NCBI GenBank assembly: GCA_018970845.1
Contig: JAGWVO010000002.1
Span: 1-33,924, forward strand
Origin: Planctomycetota bacterium
Lineage (GTDB): Bacteria; Planctomycetota; Planctomycetia; Gemmatales; Gemmataceae
Length of the DNA: 33,924 nt
Direction: 5' to 3'
Shown: positions 12,003-19,627 of the stretch, piece by piece
Position numbering within the stretch: position 1 is the first letter of the stretch
Layout: every line of letters starts with the position of its first letter
The notes under the pieces: generated by a model
Told to the model about the DNA's origin: nothing
Databases searched by the model: none
The model's input: the letters and a program-made list of their open reading frames with translations, nothing else
Position numbers and translations under genes: made by a program

Positions 12003-12610
12003 CGGCCGGGCGCCGGTATCTCCTCGCCCCACCGCCTGAGCCCGGAAACCTCGATGTCGAACAGGTCGAGCACGCGGCCGACAGTCTGCGTGATCATGTC
12101 GTCAATGGTCTTGGGCGCGGAATAAAGGGCCGGAACGGGCGGGAAGATGATGGCGCCGGCCTCGGTGGCGGCGGTCATGTTGCGGAGGTGGATGAGGTTC
12201 AGGGGCGTCTCGCGCGTCACCAGCACAAGTCGCCTGCGTTCCTTGAGGGTGACATCGGCGGCGCGCGAGACGAGGGATTCCCCCATGCCGGTGGCGACCT
12301 CGGCGAGGGTTTTCATCGAGCAGGGGATGATGACCATGCCGATCGTCCGGAACGATCCGCTGGCCAGGGGAGCTGCGATGTTTCCCGGGGCATGGTTGAC
12401 ATCGGCCAGGCCGCGGAGTTCATCGGCCGACATTCCGGTTTCCTGGGTCCTGGTGATGTCGGCCGCCCGCGAAACCACGAGGTGGCTCTCCACGCCGGTT
12501 CCCTTGAGCATTTCAAGCAACCGGGCCGCGTAGGCGATTCCGGTGGCTCCCGTCACGCCCACCACCAGGCGCTTTTTTCCGCCCGCCATCGTGTCGCCCC
12601 CCTTGGCCAC
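11993..12610 (-). CDS. ubiX: UbiX-like flavin prenyltransferase
   Basis: RLVVGVTGATGIAYAARLLEML...MVIIPCSMKTLAEVATGMGESLVSRAADVTLKERRRLVLVTRETPLNLIHLRNM. Confidence 0.9.
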   Translation of the reverse strand: MAKGGDTMAGGKKRLVVGVTGATGIAYAARLLEMLKGTGVESHLVVSRAADITRTQETGMSADELRGLADVNHAPGNIAAPLASGSFRTIGMVIIPCSMKTLAEVATGMGESLVSRAADVTLKERRRLVLVTRETPLNLIHLRNMTAATEAGAIIFPPVPALYSAPKTIDDMITQTVGRVLDLFDIEVSGLRRWGEEIPAPGRQD

Positions 12611-12682
12611 CGTTCCCCGAGCGTATACTAGGGCGGCTAGCCACGGCCGTCGGCTTCATCCTCCCGTTATGGAGGCCGGATC

Positions 12683-13354
12683 ATGGTCGTGGCAGAGCAA
12701 ACTGTCGGCATAAAAGGCCCGGGCGTCAGGCTCGAGGGAATCCTCCGGGCGCCACCGAAGTCCCGGGGCCTTGTGATTTTCGCCCATGGCAGCGGAAGCA
12801 GCCGGCATAGCCCGCGCAACGCCCTTGTCGCGGAAGTGCTTGGCAAAGCCGGCCTGGCGACGCTCAGGCTCGACCTTCTCACCGCCGACGAGGAGATCGA
12901 CTCCCGCATCGTGTTCGACTTGGAAAGGCTGGCGGAGCGTCTGAATTGCGCCTCGGCCTGGGCCGCCGCCGACCCGGAACTGGAAGACCTGCCGGTGGGC
13001 CTGTTCGGCGCCAGCACGGGCGCGGGAGCGGCGCTGATGGCCGCGGCGCGTGATCCGCGGCGCGTTGGCGCCGTGGTTTCGCGGGGGGGAAGGCCCGACC
13101 TGGCGCTCGCGGAACTGCCCCGGGTGCTCGCCCCCACGCTGCTGATCGTGGGTGGCGACGACCACGAGGTGCTCGAGCTCAACAGGATGGCCTACGAGAG
13201 GCTGCCGTGCCACGCGCGGCTGGAGGTGGTTCCCGGAGCCACCCACCTGTTCCACGAACCCGGCGCCATGGAGGAGGTCGCGTCCATGGCCCGGGACTGG
13301 TTCCTGAGGTTCCTGCGACCATTTCCTGGAGAATCGACATGCGCCAAGACCTGA
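12683..13354 (+). CDS. Alpha/beta hydrolase (dienelactone hydrolase-like), copy 1 with intact nucleophile
   Basis: VIFAHGSGSS oxyanion loop; GLFGASTGAGAAL nucleophile elbow; LLIVGGDD; GATHLF His. Confidence 0.85.
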   Translation: MVVAEQTVGIKGPGVRLEGILRAPPKSRGLVIFAHGSGSSRHSPRNALVAEVLGKAGLATLRLDLLTADEEIDSRIVFDLERLAERLNCASAWAAADPELEDLPVGLFGASTGAGAALMAAARDPRRVGAVVSRGGRPDLALAELPRVLAPTLLIVGGDDHEVLELNRMAYERLPCHARLEVVPGATHLFHEPGAMEEVASMARDWFLRFLRPFPGESTCAKT

Positions 13355-13998
13355 TGTTCCGCGACCGCGAGCACGCGGCGCGCCTGCTTGCCGTGGAGTT
13401 GAGGGACAAGGGCTGGGGCGACATCCTCGTCCTGGGGATCCCCCGGGGGGGCGTTGTCACCGGCGTCACTCTGGCCCGCGAACTCGACGCCGACTTCGAT
13501 GTGGTGCTGGCGCGCAAGCTCCATTCGCCGGGCCATCCCGAGTTGGCGATCGGGGCGGTCGCCGAGGGAGGGCACTGCCACATGGATGGGGCGGTGTGCG
13601 CCGTCGTCGCACCGTCACCGGCGTATGTGGATGAGGAGAAGGCCAGGCAGATGGCGGAGATCGCGCGGCGGCAACTGCTGTTCAGGGGCAACGACGAACC
13701 GCAACCTGCCGATGGCCGGACAGTGATCGTGACCGATGACGGCGCGGCGACCGGATCGACGCTCATCGCGGCGCTCATGGCGGCGCGGGCCCGAAGGCCC
13801 GCCTGGCTTGTCGCCGCCGTGCCCGTTTCAGCTCCCGACAGCCTGCCTGAAATTGCTGTCCATTGCGACGAGGTGGCTTGCCTGTCCTCGCCCGAGGGGT
13901 TTCAGGCTGTCGGCCAGTATTACCGGGACTTTGCGCAGGTGGGCGACGATGAGGCCGTCGACTTGGTCCGCCGATACCGCGCTGCGGCGCGCGCCTGA
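13339..13998 (+). CDS. Phosphoribosyltransferase family protein
   Basis: ILGIPRGGVVTG-type N-term; TVIVTDDGAATGSTLIAAL PRPP-binding loop; overlaps previous CDS by 16 nt. Confidence 0.85.
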   Translation: MRQDLMFRDREHAARLLAVELRDKGWGDILVLGIPRGGVVTGVTLARELDADFDVVLARKLHSPGHPELAIGAVAEGGHCHMDGAVCAVVAPSPAYVDEEKARQMAEIARRQLLFRGNDEPQPADGRTVIVTDDGAATGSTLIAALMAARARRPAWLVAAVPVSAPDSLPEIAVHCDEVACLSSPEGFQAVGQYYRDFAQVGDDEAVDLVRRYRAAARA

Positions 13999-14100
13999 AG
14001 CTCGCCGGATCTGAAAGATCGTCATTCCTCAAGGGATGGGATGTGGCGGCCCGGACGGGAACAACCCGCCGGCCGTCCGCAAACCGGGGGGGGATGATCG

Positions 14101-15225
14101 GTGCGCCACCTTCAGCCGTCCGACTTGGGGGACCTCTGCCTCGACCATGTCCCCCCGTGCGTCTCGATCTACTCTCCCGGGCACCCCGGAGGCTCCGAGG
14201 AGGACGCCACCCATTGGCGCAACCTCGTCCGCGCCGCGGACGGCCTGCTGGCCGGCCAGGGCGCCTCGGCCGCCGAGCGAGGCAGGCTCATGCGCCCGGC
14301 GACGAACATCCTCAAGTCGATCGGGGTCTGGCGCGATCCCGGGCTTGGCTTGGCCTGCTTCTCCTCTCCAGCCTTTTCGTTGGCGCTGCGGTTGCCGGCC
14401 ACCCCGGCGCCGCTGGTGGCGGTGGGCGGGCGTTTCCGAGTGATGCCGCTTTTGGGAATGGTGGGCCGCTGCGCGCGGTTCCATTTGCTCGCCTTCAGTT
14501 CCAACGGGGCGAGGCTGTTGCGCTGCGAGTCCGGCCGGGCCCGACAGATCGACATGCCCGGGGCGCCGGCGAGTCGTGAGGAGGCGGTTCCGGCGCACGA
14601 CCGCGACGACGCCATATCGCTTCACACGGTCGCCCCGGGGTCGATCGCGGGAGCCGGCGTCATGTACCACGGCCATGGCGTGGGCATCGACGATGCCAAG
14701 GACCTTACCCTTCGCTATTGCCAGAAGATTGATGAGGCGGTGATGGCCGCGCTGGAATCCGATGGCACGCCGCTTTTGCTGGCCTCGGTGGCCTCGCTTT
14801 GGCCGGTTTACCGCGAGGCGAGCGCGCATCCGGCGATCGCGCCGGGAGGCATCGCCGGCAATCCCGACCGGATGTGCGACAACCATCTCATGGAAAAGGC
14901 GATCGCCTTGCTCCAAGGTCAGGGAAACGCGGCGCGAGACGAGGCCGTTGAACAGGCTCATGCCCTCGCAGGCACGAAGCGGGCCGAGAGTGACCTGAAC
15001 CGACTCGTGTCGGCGGCGGACGCGGGCAGCGTGGAAACCCTGCTGGTGCGCGAGGGATGGCCCGAGAATCGCGAGGGCCTGGCGATGGACGCGCTTGAAG
15101 TGGCCGACCGGGTGGTCTCCACGACCATCCGGCACCGGGGCCGGGCGTTCCTGGTTCCCGGCGCGATGATTCCCGGTGGAAATCCGCTCTTTGCCATCTT
15201 CCGAAAGGAGACAAATCATGATTGA
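14101..15225 (+). CDS. baeRF-like (archaeo-eukaryotic release factor-related) protein
   Basis: CVSIYSPGHPGG...HWRNLVRAAD; FHLLAFSSNGARLLRCE; GHGVGIDDAKDLTLRYCQKIDEAV; FAIFR end; GTG start. Confidence 0.65.
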   Translation: MRHLQPSDLGDLCLDHVPPCVSIYSPGHPGGSEEDATHWRNLVRAADGLLAGQGASAAERGRLMRPATNILKSIGVWRDPGLGLACFSSPAFSLALRLPATPAPLVAVGGRFRVMPLLGMVGRCARFHLLAFSSNGARLLRCESGRARQIDMPGAPASREEAVPAHDRDDAISLHTVAPGSIAGAGVMYHGHGVGIDDAKDLTLRYCQKIDEAVMAALESDGTPLLLASVASLWPVYREASAHPAIAPGGIAGNPDRMCDNHLMEKAIALLQGQGNAARDEAVEQAHALAGTKRAESDLNRLVSAADAGSVETLLVREGWPENREGLAMDALEVADRVVSTTIRHRGRAFLVPGAMIPGGNPLFAIFRKETNHD

Positions 15226-15260
15226 TAACATGAATAATTTCATAATTAAGTTAAATTTTG

Positions 15261-15290
15261 TTGACAGCTGACCTTATTTTAATTAATAAT
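15261..15290 (+). promoter_or_regulatory. Candidate sigma70-type promoter upstream of the kinase gene
   Basis: TTGACA at 15261-15266, AATAAT at 15285-15290 (18-nt spacer), inside an AT-rich tract. Confidence 0.35.
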
Positions 15291-15703
15291 AAATTAACCA
15301 AAATTTCTAAATTGTGTTTACTTTCCATGCTTCCCGAATTAACTTTTTCCGCTCCTTGGAGATGTTGCATGAGCGCCGTGGTCTGGACCGAAGTCGGCAT
15401 CGGCGACCGGTCCAACTGTTTGCAGGGCATCAGGGAGTCGAACGGCAACGCTGTTTCAACCTTGGATCACAGCGTAGGGAAGAACCGCCCTTTCGTTTGG
15501 ACAATGGGGATGAACTTCCCCGCGGTCGCCAACCGCCAGCCAACGCCGGTCCTGTCCGGCAATGGCCGTCGTCCCATTCATTTCCCGGTGCCTGGCGCAC
15601 CCTCGAGTTGACAAGGAAACTCCGTGGCGCGGGTCAGGATACCCGCGCCGGTAGTCGGCACGGATGCGGAAACCCAAGTCATATACGCATCCGGATATGA
15701 AAT

Positions 15704-16924
15704 ATGTGCCAGCCATCCTGCCCTGATGACCCATCCTGCCCCGACGACGACACGCTGTCGCGGTTTCTCTCGGGCAACCTCCCGACGCGCCACCGGGAGG
15801 AATTGGAAAACCACATCGAGGAGTGCCCGGGTTGCTCCGCGCGACTGGATCAACTGTGGGAGTTGCTGCCCCACACCAGGCTCGCGATGGCGGAGCCGCC
15901 TCTCGGCACGCCGGAATGGGCGCGCGACTGGATCAAAACCGGAACGCCACTCCTGACACCCAAGCTGAAGCCCCCTCTCAAGGAGGGCGACCTCGGGCGC
16001 CTGTCGCGTTACCGCGTGATCGACAAGGTGGGCGAGGGGGCCTCGAGCATTGTTTTCCATGGCTATGACACGGTGCTGGAACGCCATGTCATGCTCAAGG
16101 TGTTCCGTCCCGGGGTTCCGGGATGCTTTTCGCGCAAAAACGGCTTCAAGCGGGAAGCCCGGGCGATCGCCCGCATCAGCAACGACCGGGTGGTGCGCAT
16201 CCTCGACTGCGACCGCGACGGGCCCACGCGTTTTTTGGTTCAGCCCTACACGAACGGGAAAACCCTGAACCAGTTTCTGGATGATCGTGGCGAGTCGCTG
16301 AACCAGGAGGAAAGCCTGCGGCTGGCGCTGGAAATCGTCGCCGGGCTGGAGGCGATCCACGCCACGGGGCTCTGCCACCGCGACCTCAAGCCCGAGAACA
16401 TCCTCGTGCGGATCGACGATCGGGGAGAAGTCCACGCGTTGCTGTTCGACCTGGGCCTTTCCACCCTTCCGATCCGGCACGCGGGCACCGCCGGCTACAT
16501 GGCGCCTGAAATCGAGGCCGGGCACCCGCCATGGCCGGAGGGCGACCTGTTCTCGCTGGGGCGCGTGCTCGAGCGCCTCCAATGGGCGTCGCGCAAGCCC
16601 TGGAGCAGCCATCAGGTCCGGACGATCCAGTGGCTGACCAACACCAATCCGCGGCGGAGGCCGAGCCTGGCGCGGGTGAGGGAATGCCTGAAGGCCCGCG
16701 GCACCAGCTGGCGCTGGGTGGCGCTGGTGCCGCTGTTCCTGGGAATCCCCGTGATATTTTTTGATAATATTAAATATAAATTTAATAATTTTATATTAAA
16801 AAAAATTTTATCCAGCCATGAAAGCCACTCCGTTCCCGGCGCATATGAGAGCGGCTGCGACTCCGGGGAGTCGCCGGGAGACCAGACATGGAAACCACCG
16901 TCTACTTCAGCGACGCCGAAATGA
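15704..16924 (+). CDS. Ser/Thr protein kinase with N-terminal anti-sigma-type zinc motif
   Basis: N-term HIEECPGC (Hx3Cx2C); DKVGEGASSIVFHGYDTVLERHVMLKV; LCHRDLKPENILV; LLFDLGLS (DLG variant); GTAGYMAPE; C-terminal TM VALVPLFLGIPVIFF. Confidence 0.9.
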   Translation: MCQPSCPDDPSCPDDDTLSRFLSGNLPTRHREELENHIEECPGCSARLDQLWELLPHTRLAMAEPPLGTPEWARDWIKTGTPLLTPKLKPPLKEGDLGRLSRYRVIDKVGEGASSIVFHGYDTVLERHVMLKVFRPGVPGCFSRKNGFKREARAIARISNDRVVRILDCDRDGPTRFLVQPYTNGKTLNQFLDDRGESLNQEESLRLALEIVAGLEAIHATGLCHRDLKPENILVRIDDRGEVHALLFDLGLSTLPIRHAGTAGYMAPEIEAGHPPWPEGDLFSLGRVLERLQWASRKPWSSHQVRTIQWLTNTNPRRRPSLARVRECLKARGTSWRWVALVPLFLGIPVIFFDNIKYKFNNFILKKILSSHESHSVPGAYESGCDSGESPGDQTWKPPSTSATPK

Positions 16925-17259
16925 ATGTCGGGCGCGAGCCGGGGTTGGTGCCCGCGTTGCTTGAGGGGATCGCCCAGCTGGTGCGGCAATGCCCCGATTG
17001 CGGCCACTTCACCTGCACGAGGCACAACGACGGCGGATTGGCCCGGTTCCCGGGCCTGGTGCGCGGCATCGAGGCCGTGCAGAGGGCCGATGCTAGCCGA
17101 ACCCCGTGGAACGGCTGCCCGGCCGTGGGCGACCGCACGCTCGAGATGATGTTCCGCGTCGAGTGCCGCGATCGGGGCGGAGCCATCGTGCGGTTGTGCG
17201 TGCGAGAAAGCACCGAGCCGCGGACCGTGCCGGAACAGGAGGCGATCCCATGGGGTTAA
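16888..17259 (+). CDS. Hypothetical protein with CPDCGHFTC motif
   Basis: METTVYFSDAEMNVGREPGLVPALLEGIAQLVRQCPDCGHFTCTRHNDGG...; overlaps kinase 3' end by 37 nt. Confidence 0.6.
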   Translation: METTVYFSDAEMNVGREPGLVPALLEGIAQLVRQCPDCGHFTCTRHNDGGLARFPGLVRGIEAVQRADASRTPWNGCPAVGDRTLEMMFRVECRDRGGAIVRLCVRESTEPRTVPEQEAIPWG

Positions 17260-17425
17260 GTCCTCCGTATGGCGCGCCGGGATGCCGGGCGCCGCCTGCC
17301 CCAAGCCGCCGACCGCCGTTCGCCGTAATCGGGCCCGGCACCCGGCCAACCGGCAGGATTCCCAACCCGGGAGCCCGCCAACTTTCATTTGGTTTCACCA
17401 TTTCGCAGACTCAAGGAGAAGATCG

Positions 17426-17914
17426 ATGACAACCCAGATCGCCCCGCGCAAGGTCGTTCGCGACGAATCCACCCTTTTGCCCTTCACGCCATTTCGGATC
17501 GGCGCATTCGGCGGCATCATCGACCGCATGAGGAACGAATTCGACCGGATGCTGAACCGGTTCGACGCCGGCTGGGGGCAACCCTGGGAGGAGAACGGCA
17601 GTCCCTGGGGCCTGGACATCCGCGACGAGGAGGACGCCATCATCGTGGTGGCCGAGACTCCCGGCTTCGCGGCGAACGACTTCGACCTGCGGGTGCAGGA
17701 CAACCGGCTGACGCTGCGCGCCACCCACAAGGCCGAGCATAAGGAGAAGGGCGCCGTGGCGGTGCAGGATCGCCAGTACGCCGAATCGGTGCTGCTGCCC
17801 GGCGGCATCGACAAGGACAAGATCGAGGCGAACTACCAGAACGGCGTGCTGACGGTGCGCCTGCCGAAAACCGGCGAGTCGAAGGCGAGGAAGATCGCCA
17901 TCAAGGCGTTGTGA
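17426..17914 (+). CDS. Hsp20/alpha-crystallin family small heat-shock protein
   Basis: RBS aaggag before ATG; WGLDIRDEEDAIIVVAETPGFAANDFDLRVQDNRLTLRATHK...NGVLTVRLPK. Confidence 0.93.
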   Translation: MTTQIAPRKVVRDESTLLPFTPFRIGAFGGIIDRMRNEFDRMLNRFDAGWGQPWEENGSPWGLDIRDEEDAIIVVAETPGFAANDFDLRVQDNRLTLRATHKAEHKEKGAVAVQDRQYAESVLLPGGIDKDKIEANYQNGVLTVRLPKTGESKARKIAIKAL

Positions 17915-18045
17915 GCCCCGGCCGGGCCCGGCCGTGGCCCGCTGGCGCCGCAGTTGGCTCCCGATGGATGCCGCTGCCGCCGCCGGCGTCCCGGGCCCGG
18001 CCGTCATTTCACCTGGCGGCCACGAGAGGCGAAGGAACCGCGCGG

Positions 18046-18285
18046 ATGGAGGCAACGGACATGCCAGTGACAACCAGGGAGGAAGGCGCGATGGCGATGG
18101 GTGCCCGGCCATGGCCGGCCGGAGACATTGCGGAGGTGGCCTTGCTGTTGCCCTCGTCGCAGGTGGAGGCGCTCGAGAGGGCGGCCAGCCGGCACGGCAT
18201 CACCGTGGGGCATTTGCTGAGGCTCATGGTCAGGCTGCATTTGGAACTGGACGAGGTGAACGCTCCGGCCAAGGCGGGATCCTGA
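18046..18285 (+). CDS. Small hypothetical protein, possibly ribbon-helix-helix-like
   Basis: EVALLLPSSQVEALERAASRHGITVGHLLRLMVRLHLEL; start uncertain (18046 or 18061). Confidence 0.45.
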   Translation: MEATDMPVTTREEGAMAMGARPWPAGDIAEVALLLPSSQVEALERAASRHGITVGHLLRLMVRLHLELDEVNAPAKAGS

Positions 18286-18304
18286 CGAAACCAAGGGGGG
18301 TGCC

Positions 18305-19000
18305 ATGGTTGTCGCATGTCGTCAGGCGGATCATCCCGTGGAGATCAGCCTGCCCGAGACAAGGATCATCGGCCAATTGCGCGCGGGGGATGGGTCGCGG
18401 GGCATCGTGATTTTCGCCAACGGCGTGGGCGCCAGGCGGTTCGCCCACCGGGACGGCCAGATCGCCTCGGTGCTGCACCGGCACGGCTTGGCGACGCTGA
18501 TGCTGCGGTTGCTGCTGCCCGACGAGGAGAGGTTGCCCGAGGCGCTGTTCAATGTCGGGCTCTTGGCGGAAAGGTTGGTACGGGCGATCGACTGGCTGGG
18601 TGACTCGGAGTGGATGAACGGGTGGCCGGTCGGGTTGATCGGCGCGGGAACGGGCGCCGGCGCGGCGTTGGTCGCCGCGGCGCGGCGGCCGGGGCGGGTC
18701 GACGCCATAGTCAGCCGGGGCGGCCGGCCTGACCTGGCCATCGATTGGCTGGACGAGGTGGAGGCGCCGACCCTGCTCATTGTCGGGGGCGCCGACCTTC
18801 ATGTCGCCCAGCTTAACAAGTCGGCCCTGGCGGGCCTGAACGGGTGCGAGTGCGCCTTGGCGGTCGTGCCGGACGCGACGCACCTGTTTCCCGAGCCGGG
18901 GGCCATCGAGGAAGTGGCGCGCCTGGCGAGGGATTGGTTCGTGAGGCATCTCAACGGGGGGGAGGCGGGTGACCATGGCGTTGGAATCCAGGAAGGATGA
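18305..19000 (+). CDS. Alpha/beta hydrolase-like paralog of 12683-13354 lacking the nucleophile Ser
   Basis: GLIGAGTGAGAALVAAARRPGRVDAIVSRGGRPDLA aligns with GLFGASTGAGAALMAAARDPRRVGAVVSRGGRPDLA; VIFANGVGARR vs VIFAHGSGSSR. Confidence 0.85.
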   Translation: MVVACRQADHPVEISLPETRIIGQLRAGDGSRGIVIFANGVGARRFAHRDGQIASVLHRHGLATLMLRLLLPDEERLPEALFNVGLLAERLVRAIDWLGDSEWMNGWPVGLIGAGTGAGAALVAAARRPGRVDAIVSRGGRPDLAIDWLDEVEAPTLLIVGGADLHVAQLNKSALAGLNGCECALAVVPDATHLFPEPGAIEEVARLARDWFVRHLNGGEAGDHGVGIQEG

Positions 19001-19601
19001 GGAGATGAGGGATGGGGAACGCAAGGACGGGTTGCTGACCTCGGTCACCATGATCGGCGAGCTTCAATCGGGAGCGGAGACCGACGCGTGGCGGAGGTTC
19101 CTCAAGATCTATGGCCCGCTGATGGTGCGCTGGAACATGGACCATGGCGTGCAGAGCGCCGACGCGGCGGATGTCGCCCAGGAGGTGGCGCTGTTCGTGT
19201 TCAACAACATCCACAAGTTCGAGCGCAGGCACCCGGGGGCGTTCCGGGCGTGGCTCAGGGCGATTGCGGTCAACAAGATCAGGCGCCTGAGGAGCGGTCG
19301 CAACGAGGCGGGCCTGGACGCCAGCGGCGCGGGGGATGTGCGCGACCGCCATTCGGGAGGCACCTGGGCGGCGGATTACTGCGAGGGAATCCTGCTGAGG
19401 GGCCTGCATGTGATCCGCAAGGAGTTCGAGCCGAACACCTGGGCCGCCTTCGAGGAGGTGTATTTGGGCGACGGCGACCCGGCGGAGGTGGGCCGCCGGC
19501 TGGGACTTTCACGCAACGCGGTGTACATCGCCCGCAGCCGGGTGCTGGCCAGGCTGCGGGAGGTGCTGCGGGGCATCATCGACGACGAGGCGATCCAGTA
19601 G
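18969..19601 (+). CDS. Sigma-70 family (ECF-like) RNA polymerase sigma factor
   Basis: DAADVAQEVALFVFNNIHKFERRHPGAFRAWLRAIAVNKIR (region 2) and DPAEVGRRLGLSRNAVYIARSRVLARLREVL (region 4 HTH); start uncertain. Confidence 0.85.
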   Translation: MTMALESRKDEEMRDGERKDGLLTSVTMIGELQSGAETDAWRRFLKIYGPLMVRWNMDHGVQSADAADVAQEVALFVFNNIHKFERRHPGAFRAWLRAIAVNKIRRLRSGRNEAGLDASGAGDVRDRHSGGTWAADYCEGILLRGLHVIRKEFEPNTWAAFEEVYLGDGDPAEVGRRLGLSRNAVYIARSRVLARLREVLRGIIDDEAIQ

Positions 19602-19627
19602 CGGGCCGACCCATCCCTTGGGCGCGG

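Noticed and set aside
15258-15611. 117-aa ORF in the kinase leader
   Set aside because: No RBS, no recognisable family, composition changes midway; treated as noncoding.
15700-15760. Possible CRISPR-like short repeat
   Set aside because: Only two adjacent coding units, no spacers; explained as in-frame duplication in the kinase.
16800-16820. TTATCCAGC resembling a DnaA box in an AT-rich tract (possible origin)
   Set aside because: Single imperfect match inside a coding region, no box cluster and no dnaA/dnaN/gyrase neighbours.
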